Below are positions 43,677-53,600 of a stretch of DNA of 64,000 nt, one piece after another (the stretch's first letter is position 1; every line of letters begins with the position of its first letter). The notes below the pieces were generated by a model. The model was not told the origin of the DNA. It saw only the letters and a program-made list of their open reading frames with translations, and ran no database searches. Location of the stretch: positions 16,842 through 80,841 of the forward strand of contig CAUJCU010000024.1 of assembly GCA_963169745.1 (NCBI GenBank), given 5' to 3'. Made by a program: the position numbers and the translations under genes. Source of the stretch: Bacteroidota bacterium (lineage in GTDB: Bacteria; Bacteroidota; Bacteroidia; UBA4408).

Positions 43677-45926
43677 ATGACAGCCACTACTATTCCCGTA
43701 GGAAGTCCTGAAACAGTTGAAACAGCCGGCAAATTGGGATTACTTCCTGAAGAGTATGATAAAATTGTACAGATCTTAAACAGAAATCCCAATTTTACAG
43801 AGTTAAGTATATTTTCGGTTATGTGGAGCGAACACTGTTCATACAAAAATTCTATTGTGTGGCTAAAAACATTGCCTAAAGATGGAGCTCGTATGTTGGC
43901 CAAGGCTGGTGAAGAAAATGCAGGTTTAGTTGATATTGGCGATGGCTTAGGTTGTGCTTTTAAAATTGAGTCGCATAATCACCCTAGTGCTTTAGAACCT
44001 TATCAGGGAGCAGCAACAGGTGTGGGAGGAATTAATCGAGATATTTTCACCATGGGTGCCCGTCCAATTGCACAATTAAACTCGTTACGATTTGGCAATA
44101 TTCATACGCAACGTACCCAGTGGCTTATGCGCGGTGTAGTTAAGGGCATTGGCGATTATGGAAATGCATTTGGAATACCAACGGTAGGAGGTGAGGTGTT
44201 TTTTGATGATTGTTATGAGATGAACCCTTTGGTAAATGCCATGAGTGTAGGTATTGTAAAAAAGGGAGAAACCGCCTCGGCCATTTCTTATGGTGTAGGA
44301 AACCCAGTATATATTGTAGGGTCTGCAACAGGAAAAGATGGTATTCATGGAGCAACATTTGCTTCGGCAGATATTACCGAAGATTCGGCTAAGGATCTGC
44401 CGGCTGTTCAAGTTGGGGATCCGTTTCAAGAAAAATTATTACTCGAAGCTTCTTTAGAAGTTATAAAAACAGGTGCCGTAATTGGAATGCAGGATATGGG
44501 TGCTGCCGGGATTACCTGCTCTACAAGTGAAATGAGCGCGAAAGGAGAGCACGGGATGATTATTTATTTGGATAAAGTACCTACGCGACAAACAGGAATG
44601 TTACCATTTGAAATCTTACTTTCCGAAAGTCAAGAACGTATGTTGGTAGTGGTAAAAAAAGGTCAGGAAAAAGTAATTGAAGCCATTTTTGAAAAATGGG
44701 ATTTAAACTGTACAATTATAGGTGAAGTTACGGCTACCAAACGTTTAGAATATTATATGAATGGTGAATTGGTGGCTGATGTTCCTGCTCACGATTTAGT
44801 GTTAGGTGGAGGCGCCCCGGTGTATCATCGCGAATACAAAGAACCAGCATATTTTGCCGAATCAAAAAAATTTTCAATTAGCGATGTACAAGAGCCTTCT
44901 GACCTTAAAGAGGTTATGAATCATTTGGTAAAACATCCAAATATAGCCTCTAAACGATGGGTTTATGAGCAATACGACAGCATGGTTGGCACCGTGAACA
45001 TGAGTACTAATATGCCGGCAGCAGCTGCTGTTGTGAACTTAAAAGAAACAGATAAAGCTTTAGCCATAAGTGTAGATTGTAACAGCCGTTATGTTTATGC
45101 CGATCCCGAAATTGGCTGTGCTATTGCTGTAGCCGAAGCCTCGCGAAACATTATTTGTTCCGGAGGAATTGGCTTGGCAATTACCAACTGTTTAAACTTT
45201 GGAAATCCCTATAATCCCGAAGTTTATTGGCAGTTTGTTGGAGCTATTCAAGGCATGTCAAAAGCATGTAAAAAATTTGAAACCCCCGTAACCGGAGGAA
45301 ATGTTAGCTTTTACAACCAAAGCACAATTGAGAATAAAACAGAGCCTGTTTTTCCAACTCCCACCATTGGTATGTTAGGCATTTTAGACACAAAAAGGAC
45401 CTTTACCGGAATGGCTTTCAAGCAAGCAGGAGATAGTATATACTTGATTGGAGCCTCTCAAAACGACATCAATTCTTCACAGTATTTATTTTCGTATATT
45501 GGTGTAAAAAATAGCCCTGCTCCTTATTTTGATTTGGATAAAGAGTATGAAACGCAAATGGTATTGCGAGAGCTGATAGAACAAGAACTTATCCTTTCTG
45601 CTAACGACTGCTCTGATGGAGGCTTATTTATTGCCTTGTTGGAAAGTGCCATGATTCATGATTTAGGCTTTGATATAAAAACCGATAAAAATTTTAGAAA
45701 AGATGCGTTCCTTTTTGGAGAGGCTCAAGGGCGTATAGTGGTTAGTACTGCGAATGAACATAAACAAGCCTTGGAACTACTTTTAAATGAAAAACAAATT
45801 CCATATACCAAATTAGGGAAAGTAACCCAAGCCGAAATTCTTATTGATCAGCTAAGTTATGGTATTTGCCACAACTTTAAACAGGAATACGACATGGCTA
45901 TTTCAAAAATAATGACCGAAGAATAA
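43677..45926 (+). CDS. purL: phosphoribosylformylglycinamidine synthase subunit PurL
   Basis: 749 residues from ATG 43677; a TTG at 43638 would add 13 non-conserved residues and would sit on the -7 element, so I reject it. PurL is the small-form FGAM synthetase used with PurQ and PurS, in the fourth step of purine synthesis. Seen: [14 protein letters not shown] (catalytic His), [26 protein letters not shown], the second AIRS-like half ([16 protein letters not shown]), [10 protein letters not shown] and [15 protein letters not shown]. mtaB follows 16 bp later, probably on the same transcript. Confidence 0.97.
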   Translation: MTATTIPVGSPETVETAGKLGLLPEEYDKIVQILNRNPNFTELSIFSVMWSEHCSYKNSIVWLKTLPKDGARMLAKAGEENAGLVDIGDGLGCAFKIESHNHPSALEPYQGAATGVGGINRDIFTMGARPIAQLNSLRFGNIHTQRTQWLMRGVVKGIGDYGNAFGIPTVGGEVFFDDCYEMNPLVNAMSVGIVKKGETASAISYGVGNPVYIVGSATGKDGIHGATFASADITEDSAKDLPAVQVGDPFQEKLLLEASLEVIKTGAVIGMQDMGAAGITCSTSEMSAKGEHGMIIYLDKVPTRQTGMLPFEILLSESQERMLVVVKKGQEKVIEAIFEKWDLNCTIIGEVTATKRLEYYMNGELVADVPAHDLVLGGGAPVYHREYKEPAYFAESKKFSISDVQEPSDLKEVMNHLVKHPNIASKRWVYEQYDSMVGTVNMSTNMPAAAAVVNLKETDKALAISVDCNSRYVYADPEIGCAIAVAEASRNIICSGGIGLAITNCLNFGNPYNPEVYWQFVGAIQGMSKACKKFETPVTGGNVSFYNQSTIENKTEPVFPTPTIGMLGILDTKRTFTGMAFKQAGDSIYLIGASQNDINSSQYLFSYIGVKNSPAPYFDLDKEYETQMVLRELIEQELILSANDCSDGGLFIALLESAMIHDLGFDIKTDKNFRKDAFLFGEAQGRIVVSTANEHKQALELLLNEKQIPYTKLGKVTQAEILIDQLSYGICHNFKQEYDMAISKIMTEE

Positions 45927-45942
45927 ATTTAATTTTTAAAAA

Positions 45943-47271
45943 TTGATTAAAGTTGCATTTCACACCTTAGGGTGTAAACTTAACTTCGCTGAAACCAGTA
46001 CTATTGCTCGTAAATTTGTGAATGAAGGTTATGAGCGTGTTTCTTTTGATACCGCTGCTGATGTTTATGTTATTAACACATGCTCGGTAACCGAAAGCGC
46101 TGATAAAGAATGTAAGAAAATAGTACAACAAGCACTGAAGCTATCACCCGAAGCTTTTGTCTGTATTATTGGTTGCTATGCTCAGTTAAAACCTCTTGAA
46201 ATAGCACAAATAAAAGGAGTTGACCTGGTGCTTGGAGCTACTGAAAAATTCAGAATAGTTGATTACATTAAAGATCTCAATAAAAAAAAATTTGCCGAAG
46301 TGCACAGTTGCGAAATTGAAGAAGCCAATGTGTTTACCGGAGCCTATAGTTATGGCGACCGTACACGTGCCTTCCTGAAAGTACAAGATGGATGTGACTA
46401 TAGTTGTACCTATTGTACCATACCTTTGGCTAGAGGAGTAAGTCGTAGCGACAGTCTGGAAAATATTTTACAAAATGCTACTGAAATTGCTCAAAAAGGG
46501 ATTAAAGAAATTGTGCTTACCGGGGTTAACATAGGCGATTATGGCAAAGGTGAAATGGGCAACAAAAAGCATCAACATACGTTCTTAGAATTAATTCAAG
46601 CCCTTGAAAAAGTATCTGGAATTGAGCGAATTAGAATATCCAGTATAGAACCTAACTTGTTGCAAAATGAAATTATTCGTTTTGTGGCAGGCTCTCAAAA
46701 ATTTGTCCCCCATTTCCATATTCCTTTACAAAGCGGAAGCAACAAAATTCTAAAGCAAATGAAAAGGCGCTATTTACGCGAATTGTATTTCGATAGAATT
46801 CAAACCATCCGCACTTTAATGCCCGACTGTTGTATTGGAGTTGATGTGATTACCGGTTTCCCGGGTGAAACCGACAACGATTTTTTAGAAACATACCACT
46901 TCTTAAACGACTTAGATATTTCATACCTACATGTATTCACATATTCTGAGCGTGCCCATACCGAAGCATCCGAATTTGAAGGTGTTGTAAATATGTCAGT
47001 ACGAAAGCAACGTACAAAAATGCTCCGTATTTTATCTTCTAAAAAGAAAACTGCTTTTTACCACCGTTATAAAGATACTTGGCAAGAAGTATTGTTTGAA
47101 AATGAGGTTAAGAATAACAGAATATACGGCTACAGCCGAAATTATTTAAGAGTTAGTGTCCCTTATTCACCGGAACTAATTAATCAAAAGCAAACAGTAA
47201 AAATCGGAAAAATAGATTTGGAGGGGAATATATTGGCAGAACTTAAAACTTCTGTCTTAACCCATAAATAA
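45943..47271 (+). CDS. mtaB: tRNA t6A37 methylthiotransferase MtaB
   Basis: 442 residues, TTG start at 45943 placing MIKVAFHTLGCKLNFAET at the N-terminus as in the family. This radical-SAM enzyme adds a methylthio group to t6A37 to give ms2t6A. The UPF0004 domain holds Cys in LGCKLN, NTCSVT and IGCYAQ (second cluster). The radical-SAM motif is DGCDYSCTYCTIP (CxxxCxxC). The C-terminal TRAM-like domain (~375-440) binds RNA. It follows purL by 16 bp. Confidence 0.96.
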   Translation: MIKVAFHTLGCKLNFAETSTIARKFVNEGYERVSFDTAADVYVINTCSVTESADKECKKIVQQALKLSPEAFVCIIGCYAQLKPLEIAQIKGVDLVLGATEKFRIVDYIKDLNKKKFAEVHSCEIEEANVFTGAYSYGDRTRAFLKVQDGCDYSCTYCTIPLARGVSRSDSLENILQNATEIAQKGIKEIVLTGVNIGDYGKGEMGNKKHQHTFLELIQALEKVSGIERIRISSIEPNLLQNEIIRFVAGSQKFVPHFHIPLQSGSNKILKQMKRRYLRELYFDRIQTIRTLMPDCCIGVDVITGFPGETDNDFLETYHFLNDLDISYLHVFTYSERAHTEASEFEGVVNMSVRKQRTKMLRILSSKKKTAFYHRYKDTWQEVLFENEVKNNRIYGYSRNYLRVSVPYSPELINQKQTVKIGKIDLEGNILAELKTSVLTHK

Positions 47272-47341
47272 AAAAATCCGGTGTGATGTTTTTTATAAAA
47301 AAATTTTATATATTTGATTTCTATTATTGATAGACATTTAA

Positions 47342-47623
47342 ATGGATTCTAACGAGGAATATTCCATTTCACCCAAGACAGGGAGATTGCGAAAAAAAGT
47401 TCGAATTAAATACAAGAAAAAGAAGCCTATTTACTCCAATAAAAAGCTAAAAACTTTTTTTAGTAATCCTTTGCTGGTAATTTTAATTATAGCTCTACTC
47501 TCTTTAATAACCTATTACTTTATGCCCAAGTACGGCAAGTTTACCAATAAATACCGTCAATCAACAGATATCGAAACCTTTAATTCTAATAAGCGCATCC
47601 GAGAAAATGATGTTTATAATTAA
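47342..47623 (+). CDS. small single-span membrane protein
   Basis: 93 residues. A very basic N-terminal third (RLRKKVRIKYKKKKPIYSNKKLK) leads into one transmembrane helix (~43-62, PLLVILIIALLSLITYYFM) and a short polar C-terminus. By the positive-inside rule the basic part is cytoplasmic. A perfect -7 element TATATTTG lies at 47309-47316, 25 bp before the ATG, so it may begin a transcript that includes lgt. No family recognised. Confidence 0.7.
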   Translation: MDSNEEYSISPKTGRLRKKVRIKYKKKKPIYSNKKLKTFFSNPLLVILIIALLSLITYYFMPKYGKFTNKYRQSTDIETFNSNKRIRENDVYN

Positions 47624-47671
47624 TTCACTTTGCTTTAATTATGTTTTCTCACTTTTGCACTTTTATAACTT

Positions 47672-48841
47672 ATGTATCCTACTATAACAGATTTATTAAG
47701 TGACCTTTTAGGGATTCACTTTCCGCTACCCATTCAAACTTTTGGTTTTTTTGTTGCTATTGCTTTCCTGGTTTCAGGAGCATTGCTACATAGTGAGCTT
47801 AAAAGAAAAGAGCAAGAAGGGTTGCTTAATGTTCACTATATTACTGTAATAAAAGGAAATCCTGCTAGTTGGAGCGAATTGCTTTGGGCTTTTTTTACCG
47901 GGTTTATATTAGGATATAAGCTCTTTTATGCATTTCTTAATTATTCCTTTTTTGCAGAAAATCCGCAACAGGTCATATTGTCGTTAGCAGGAAATTTACC
48001 GGGCGGTTTGCTACTAGGTGCGTTGTTGGCCTATATGAAATACCGAGAAAAGGAAAAACAAAAGAAACCGTCTCCGATATCCGAAAAAATAGCTGTACAT
48101 CCTCCTGATCAAGTTGGAAACATTGTAATTATTTGTGCGGTTGCTGGTCTTTTAGGGGCTAAAATATTTCACAATTTAGAAAACATCGATGAATTTTTAG
48201 CCGATCCGGTTGAAGCCTTGCTTTCTTTTAGTGGTTTAACCATGTATGGCGGCCTTATTGTAACAGCTATAACCTTATATTACTACTCTAAAAAGAACAA
48301 CCTTCCCTTTATTCACCTGGCTGATAGTACTGCCCCACCACTTATGATAGGTTATGCCATTGGGCGGGTAGGCTGCCACATGAGTGGTGATGGCGATTGG
48401 GGTATCGTAAATACGTGGAACAAACCCTCTTTCCTGAATTTTTTGCCTGATTGGATGTGGAAGTACAAATACCCTCATAATGTTATTAGTGAAGGAATTC
48501 CAATTCCTGGTTGTGAGGGGCGACATTGTTATGAATTGGCCGAGGCTGTTTTCCCTACCCCATTTTATGAAAGTGTGGCTTGTATCTTATTGTTTTTTGT
48601 GCTTTGGAGTGTTCGTAAAAAAATTAAAAAACCCGGTGTGTTTTTCTCGCTCTACATACTCTTTAATGGGGTAGAACGTTTGTTGATTGAGCAAATTCGT
48701 GTAAATACGAAATATCATATTGCTTCATTTGCAATAACACAAGCCGAAATTATAGCCTCTGTTTTTATTGTACTTGGAGCATTGGGTATCTATTACTTTA
48801 AGAAAAAGAATTTAAACTTATTAAGCAATCCTAAGCCATGA
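47672..48841 (+). CDS. lgt: prolipoprotein diacylglyceryl transferase-family membrane protein (Lgt-like)
   Basis: 389 residues, longer than E. coli Lgt (291). Multiple membrane spans and the Lgt core are visible: LTMYGGLIV, IGYAIGRVGCHMSGDGDWG and the C-terminal RLLIEQIR. Lgt transfers diacylglyceryl to the lipobox Cys. Compared with E. coli Lgt, the essential-loop His103 (FHGG) aligns with Tyr192 (MYGG), and Glu151 in the GRIGN...GE signature aligns with Asp240. The signature Arg (R232) and the later R-x3-E pair are kept. This variant form recurs in Bacteroidota, so activity is plausible but unproven. Its stop overlaps the next ATG by 4 bp. Confidence 0.8.
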   Translation: MYPTITDLLSDLLGIHFPLPIQTFGFFVAIAFLVSGALLHSELKRKEQEGLLNVHYITVIKGNPASWSELLWAFFTGFILGYKLFYAFLNYSFFAENPQQVILSLAGNLPGGLLLGALLAYMKYREKEKQKKPSPISEKIAVHPPDQVGNIVIICAVAGLLGAKIFHNLENIDEFLADPVEALLSFSGLTMYGGLIVTAITLYYYSKKNNLPFIHLADSTAPPLMIGYAIGRVGCHMSGDGDWGIVNTWNKPSFLNFLPDWMWKYKYPHNVISEGIPIPGCEGRHCYELAEAVFPTPFYESVACILLFFVLWSVRKKIKKPGVFFSLYILFNGVERLLIEQIRVNTKYHIASFAITQAEIIASVFIVLGALGIYYFKKKNLNLLSNPKP

Positions 48842-49644
48842 CGCTCAACTTGGAGGAAATATGCACATCGGTAAGAAAACTATGTGAGGTAACTGCATCC
48901 TATATTCAAAGTGAAAAAGGGAAAATTAAAGCCCAGCAAATAGAAGTAAAAGGTCTCAATGATTTTGTAACTCGAGTTGATAAAACTTCAGAACAAATGA
49001 TAGTTGAAGGCTTAGAACCTTTGCTTCCGGGAGCAGGTTTTATTACAGAAGAAAATACAAGAAACAATAAAGGAGAATTATATAACTGGATTGTTGATCC
49101 TTTAGATGGAACAACTAATTTTATTCACGGAGCCCCCTGCTATTGTATCAGTATTGCACTTTTGCATCAAGATAAAATAATTTTAGGTGTTATTTATGAA
49201 ATAAATCAGCAAGAGAGTTTTTATGCTTGGGAACAAGGTGGTGCTTATTTAAACGGAAACCCTATTCAGGTTTCGACCACAACGGGCATAAGTAACTCTT
49301 TATTAGCCACAGGATTTCCGTATCACGATTACCAGTATATAAACGAATATTTGGAACTGTTTAAGTATTTCATGCAACATAGCCATGGATTACGCAGGTT
49401 AGGAAGTGCTGCTGCCGACATGGCTTATGTGGCTGCCGGAAGGTTTGAAGGATTTTATGAATATGGCTTAAAAGCATGGGATGTAGCAGCCGGATGTATA
49501 ATTATTAAAGAGGCTGGAGGAAAACTGAGTGATTTTAATGGAGGAGACAATTTTGTTTTTGGGCAGGAAATTATTTGCTCCAACAGTAATATATTTAATG
49601 ATTTTCAATCTGTTATATCAAAATTTATGCGGCAGCATAAATAA
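48838..49644 (+). CDS. inositol monophosphatase-family phosphatase
   Basis: 268 residues, normal for IMPase/SuhB. Metal-dependent sugar or inositol phosphate phosphatase. Metal-binding motifs: ITEEN (Glu), WIVDPLDGTTNFIHG (~84-98) and AWDVAAGCIIIKEAGG (~220). The start overlaps the Lgt-like gene by 4 bp (ATGA), implying coupled translation. The natural substrate cannot be assigned; CysQ-like and SuhB-like members share these motifs. Confidence 0.93.
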   Translation: MTLNLEEICTSVRKLCEVTASYIQSEKGKIKAQQIEVKGLNDFVTRVDKTSEQMIVEGLEPLLPGAGFITEENTRNNKGELYNWIVDPLDGTTNFIHGAPCYCISIALLHQDKIILGVIYEINQQESFYAWEQGGAYLNGNPIQVSTTTGISNSLLATGFPYHDYQYINEYLELFKYFMQHSHGLRRLGSAAADMAYVAAGRFEGFYEYGLKAWDVAAGCIIIKEAGGKLSDFNGGDNFVFGQEIICSNSNIFNDFQSVISKFMRQHK

Positions 49645-49702
49645 TAAAAGAAAAACTAATCGAAAGAATTAGCAGAAAAAACGATAATTTTGTGTAAAAT
49701 AA

Positions 49703-49732
49703 TTGTAATTTTTGAAGTTATTTATAAATTTG
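49703..49732 (+). promoter_or_regulatory. Bacteroidota-type promoter of siaB-siaC
   Basis: TTG at 49703-49705, a 19-bp spacer and TAAATTTG at 49725-49732 (perfect TAnnTTTG). Predicted start near 49739, just before the siaB reading frame. The pair is therefore probably transcribed on its own. Confidence 0.6.
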
Positions 49733-49758
49733 CCCAAAATATTTAAAATCTTTGAGCC

Positions 49759-50331
49759 TTGCAAGAAGTTAAAAATTCTGAAATGCTGGATATTTACGAG
49801 TTCTACGACAAAATGGAGCGTAATAAAATTATGCTTTCATTTAAAGGGGATATTACTTCTGAACTTCTTACATCTATTTTACAGATAATGGAGAGCAAGC
49901 TCGACAACCTGCAAGAAGAGCCTAAAATTAAGAAAAAAGTATATAATGTACTCGTAGAATGCCTTCAAAACTTGTATCATCACCTTGATATAGATGCAAA
50001 TGATGATTCTGAAAAAGCAAAAAAATACCGTTCTGCCATTTTTATGATTGGCAAGATTGGAACCGAATACAATATCATTACTGGCAATTACATACTCAAT
50101 AATAAAGTTGCTCCTTTACGTGAAAAATTGAATAGAATTAACCTTATGAGTAAAGATGAGCTTAAAGATTATTATAAAGAAATACTGAATAACGAAGAGT
50201 TCTCCGAAAAAGGTGGTGGAGGTCTTGGAATGATTGATATAGCCCGTAAATCAGGCCAAAAACTAAATTTTAATTTTTTAGACGTTGATCATCAATATTC
50301 ATTTTTTAGCTTAAATATTAAAATTTCATAA
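49759..50331 (+). CDS. SiaB-family protein kinase
   Basis: 190 residues from TTG 49759; ATG 49783 (eight codons in) is an equally credible start, with an A-rich run before it. The family (DUF6272) has a GHKL/histidine-kinase-like ATPase fold: an N-box-like VECLQNLYHH (Glu67, Asn71) and a glycine-rich G-box-like KGGGGLGMIDIARKSG (~151-166). In Pseudomonas, SiaB phosphorylates SiaC to block its activation of the diguanylate cyclase SiaD. Here siaC lies 17 bp downstream, while SiaA (phosphatase) and SiaD are absent. Role in this organism inferred only. Confidence 0.88.
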   Translation: MQEVKNSEMLDIYEFYDKMERNKIMLSFKGDITSELLTSILQIMESKLDNLQEEPKIKKKVYNVLVECLQNLYHHLDIDANDDSEKAKKYRSAIFMIGKIGTEYNIITGNYILNNKVAPLREKLNRINLMSKDELKDYYKEILNNEEFSEKGGGGLGMIDIARKSGQKLNFNFLDVDHQYSFFSLNIKIS

Positions 50332-50348
50332 AAACTATATACAGAACG

Positions 50349-50732
50349 ATGGAAACATTATTAATAGAAGGTTCAGCAAAAACTCCAACAATTAAATTTG
50401 ATGCAGAACAGGGAGTAATAGAAATTAAAGGAAGATCAATACCCGAAAATTCTATTGAGTTTTATAAACCATTAATTGACTGGTTAGAAAAATATTCAAC
50501 AAAACCAAAGCCAAATACTATTGTAAATATTCAGTTGGAGTATTTTAACACCAGCTCGTCAAAGTGCATTTTAGATGTATTTAAGAAGTTAGAAACAATT
50601 AATAAAGGTGGGAGCAGTGAAGTACTTATTAACTGGCACTACGAAGAAGACGATGAAGATATGAGTGAAGCTGGCGAAGACTATCAAGCTATCATTAATG
50701 TGCCTTTTAAAATGGTAATGGTACAGGAATAA
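50349..50732 (+). CDS. SiaC-family regulatory phosphoprotein
   Basis: 127 residues, standard for the SiaC family (DUF1987). It begins METLLIEGSAKTPTIKFD and carries the conserved LEYFNTSSSKCILDVFKKLE helix region. The Thr in FNTSSSK is residue 68, the same number and context as the Thr68 phosphosite of Pseudomonas SiaC. The STAS-like switch is expected to be phosphorylated by the neighbouring SiaB-like kinase. The acidic EEDDEDMSEAGEDY segment is near the C-terminus. A 30-bp palindrome downstream ends the transcript. Confidence 0.9.
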   Translation: METLLIEGSAKTPTIKFDAEQGVIEIKGRSIPENSIEFYKPLIDWLEKYSTKPKPNTIVNIQLEYFNTSSSKCILDVFKKLETINKGGSSEVLINWHYEEDDEDMSEAGEDYQAIINVPFKMVMVQE

Positions 50733-50789
50733 TAAATGTATATTCTATTCCCTAAACTTTTAGGAAATAAGCCTGTACATTAGAATTTT

Positions 50790-50819
50790 CAAACAGCAAT
50801 CTATATAGATTGCTGTTTG
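50790..50819 (+). terminator. palindromic terminator after siaC
   Basis: A perfect 30-bp palindrome centred between 50804 and 50805 (arms CAAACAGCAATCTAT and its complement), followed by TGTTTA. It can fold as an 11-12-bp stem with a small AT loop. The T-tail is weak, so termination efficiency is uncertain. Confidence 0.65.
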
Positions 50820-51083
50820 TGTTTATGGTGGGATGGGATCTAATTTTAACTGATTTCAAATACTGTCGTTATTTCAAAAATAATACTTGGCACAGCTCTT
50901 GTTTTATTAAATTAGAGTATATAGTCTAATACTGCAAGTGTTTGACAACTATGTAGTTGTGTTTTTTAATACAGGGGTTATTTTGTGGAGAGATAGTTTT
51001 TTGATTTCTAATGCTGACAAATTGACTTAAATTGAGATTGAAACAAACACAATTTTTGTGTAAATAAAAAGAAAAAAATTGCT
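50820..51083 (+). promoter_or_regulatory. upstream region of lon with two inverted repeats
   Basis: Inverted repeat 1 is ATTAGA-N8-TCTAAT at 50911-50930. Inverted repeat 2 is ACAACTA-TG-TAGTTGT at 50945-50960. A possible promoter is TTG at 50957-50959, 18-bp spacer, TTATTTTG at 50978-50985 (7 of 8 matches to TAnnTTTG); the second repeat would cover its -33 element. No CIRCE sequence is present. The rest of the 264 bp shows nothing. Confidence 0.4.
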
Positions 51084-53570
51084 ATGGATAACTTTAAAAT
51101 AAATTTTAGGAATTTTGAAAATATAATTGATGAGGATGCTGAATTTATTCCGCTTTTATCGAGTGAAGATGAAGAGCAAATGAATGCAGAATCTATTCCC
51201 GAAGTGTTACCCATTTTATCTTTACGCAATACTGTTCTTTTTCCCGGAGTAGTAATTCCTATTACCGTAGGACGTGATAAGTCAATTAAGTTAGTAAAAG
51301 AAGCTTACAAAGCAGATAAAATTATTGGAGTATTGTCTCAAAAAGACGATAAAACTGAAGATCCTAACCCTGATGACTTAAATAAAATAGGAACTATTGC
51401 CTATATTATTAAAATGTTGCGTATGCCCGATGGTAACACAACTGTAATTATTCAAGGAAAAAAACGTTTTCAATTAAAAGAGGTAGTGCAGCACGAGCCT
51501 TATTTAAAGGCATCAATACTTCCTTTTGAAGAAATTAAACCCGAAAAAAACGAAAAAGAGTTTTTGGCTTTAGTAGCATCCTTAAAGGATATGGCCTTGC
51601 AAATTATTCAAAAATCTCCAAATATCCCTTCAGATGCAGCTTTTGCAATCAGAAATATAGAGAGCCCTTCCTTCTTAATTAACTTTATTTCATCTAATAT
51701 GAATGCACCTGTTGCTGAAAAGCAACGAATGCTTGAAGTAGCCGATTTAAGAGATCGTGCCACATTTGTATTGCAATACTTAAGCAAGGAGCTACAAATG
51801 CTTGAACTTAAAAACCAAATACAAAGTAAGGTAAAGGTTGACATGGATAAACAGCAGCGTGATTATTTTTTAAGTCAGCAGCTCAAAACTATCCAAGAAG
51901 AATTGGGAAATTCAATTGAAAAAGAAGTAAGTGAATACCAAAAAAGAGCCGAAAGTAAAAAATGGTCAGCCGAAACAGGAGAGGTGTTTCAGAAAGAATT
52001 GCAAAAGTTGCAGCGCATGAATCCGAATGCAGCCGAGTATTCGGTACAAACCAACTATATTGAAACCTTGCTCGACCTACCTTGGAATGAATATACCAAA
52101 GATCGATTTGATTTAAAAAAGGCACAAAAGATTTTAGATGACGACCATTATGGGCTTGAAAAAGTAAAAGACCGCATATTAGAACATTTGGCTATACTTA
52201 AACTCAAAGGCAACATGAAAGCACCTATATTATGTTTGTACGGCCCTCCGGGTGTTGGTAAAACATCTTTGGGAAAATCTGTGGCACGTGCTCTGGGGCG
52301 TAAATTTATTCGAATGAGTTTAGGTGGCGTGCATGACGAAGCAGAAATTCGTGGCCATCGGAAAACATATATAGGAGCCATGCCCGGACGAATAGTTCAG
52401 AATATTAAAAAAGCCAAATCATCAAATCCTGTTTTTATTTTAGATGAAATTGATAAAGTTTCGAGTAGTTTCCATGGCGATCCTTCATCTGCCCTGCTTG
52501 AAGTACTTGACCCGGAACAAAACAATGCATTTTATGATAATTTCTTAGAGTTGGAGTATGACTTAAGCAAAGTAATGTTTATTGCTACGGCTAATTCATT
52601 AAGCACCATACAACCAGCTTTGCGCGATAGACTTGAAATTATTGATGTGAGTGGATATACCATGGAAGAGAAGGTAGAGATAGCAAAAAGACATTTAATA
52701 CCGAAGCAGCTGGAAGAGCATGGATTGAAGAAAAACCAATTGCAGTTTAGTGTTGCAGCCATTGAGAAAATAATTGACAGTTACACACGCGAGAGCGGAG
52801 TGCGTGCATTAGAAAAGCAACTGGCTAAGGTAATTCGTTCAAATGCACGTTATATTGCTATGAAGGAGGCATACAATAGCAAACTAAATCCGGAGGATAT
52901 AAAGAAGATATTAGGGATAGAAGTGTTTAAGCGAGATAAGTACCAGGATAACAGCGTTGCCGGAGTTGTTACCGGATTAGCCTGGACTGCCGTTGGAGGA
53001 GATATTTTGTTTATAGAGGTGAGTTTGAGCAAAAGCCCAAAAAATGGAGGCAAACTTACACTTACCGGAAATTTGGGTGATGTGATGAAAGAATCGGCTG
53101 TAATAGCCTTAGAGTTCTTAAAATCACATGCCGATGATTTTGATATTTTACCGGAGGTGTTTAATAACTGGAATATTCATATTCACGTACCCGAAGGAGC
53201 CACCCCAAAAGATGGTCCATCAGCAGGTGTTACCATGCTTACAGCATTAAGTTCTGCTTTTACCCAACGTAAAGTAAAGGCTAATTTAGCCATGACCGGA
53301 GAAATTACCTTGCGTGGGAAAGTGCTGCCGGTAGGCGGCATAAAGGAAAAGATTTTAGCTGCCAAGCGAGCCGGTATTCAGGAAATAATTTTATGCAGCG
53401 AAAACAAAAAAGATATTGAGGAAATTAAACCGGAATACATAGCTAATATTACATTCCACTATGTTAACGAAATGGATGAGGTTATTAAACTGGCTTTACT
53501 GAAAGAAAAAGTAACAAAACCTTTGGTTTTGAATTACAGAGAAGACGAGAAACAATTAAAAAATGATTAG
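51084..53570 (+). CDS. lon: ATP-dependent protease Lon
   Basis: 828 residues, normal for LonA. Cytoplasmic AAA+ protease for damaged and regulatory proteins. N-terminal LAN domain (~45-245, [20 protein letters not shown]); coiled-coil linker; AAA+ module with Walker [11 protein letters not shown] (~386), Walker [11 protein letters not shown]-terminal protease domain with catalytic Ser in [10 protein letters not shown] (~711) and Lys in GGIKEKI (~754). Monocistronic, with a candidate regulated promoter and a weak terminator at 53569-53588. Confidence 0.98.
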   Translation: MDNFKINFRNFENIIDEDAEFIPLLSSEDEEQMNAESIPEVLPILSLRNTVLFPGVVIPITVGRDKSIKLVKEAYKADKIIGVLSQKDDKTEDPNPDDLNKIGTIAYIIKMLRMPDGNTTVIIQGKKRFQLKEVVQHEPYLKASILPFEEIKPEKNEKEFLALVASLKDMALQIIQKSPNIPSDAAFAIRNIESPSFLINFISSNMNAPVAEKQRMLEVADLRDRATFVLQYLSKELQMLELKNQIQSKVKVDMDKQQRDYFLSQQLKTIQEELGNSIEKEVSEYQKRAESKKWSAETGEVFQKELQKLQRMNPNAAEYSVQTNYIETLLDLPWNEYTKDRFDLKKAQKILDDDHYGLEKVKDRILEHLAILKLKGNMKAPILCLYGPPGVGKTSLGKSVARALGRKFIRMSLGGVHDEAEIRGHRKTYIGAMPGRIVQNIKKAKSSNPVFILDEIDKVSSSFHGDPSSALLEVLDPEQNNAFYDNFLELEYDLSKVMFIATANSLSTIQPALRDRLEIIDVSGYTMEEKVEIAKRHLIPKQLEEHGLKKNQLQFSVAAIEKIIDSYTRESGVRALEKQLAKVIRSNARYIAMKEAYNSKLNPEDIKKILGIEVFKRDKYQDNSVAGVVTGLAWTAVGGDILFIEVSLSKSPKNGGKLTLTGNLGDVMKESAVIALEFLKSHADDFDILPEVFNNWNIHIHVPEGATPKDGPSAGVTMLTALSSAFTQRKVKANLAMTGEITLRGKVLPVGGIKEKILAAKRAGIQEIILCSENKKDIEEIKPEYIANITFHYVNEMDEVIKLALLKEKVTKPLVLNYREDEKQLKND

Positions 53571-53594
53571 CTGTAAATATTACTAGCTTTTTAT
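53569..53594 (+). terminator. weak candidate terminator between lon and the J-domain gene
   Basis: AGCT...AGCT stem with a one-base bulge and an inner GTAA/TTAC pair (53569-53588), followed by TTTTTATTTT. Low stability, but placed exactly between two converging stops. Confidence 0.35.
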
Positions 53595-53600
53595 TTTGCT

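Noticed and set aside
50790..50819. Palindrome after siaC as a phage/IS attachment or operator site
   Set aside because: It is 58 bp after a stop, single-copy in the window and hairpin-forming; a terminator is the simpler reading.
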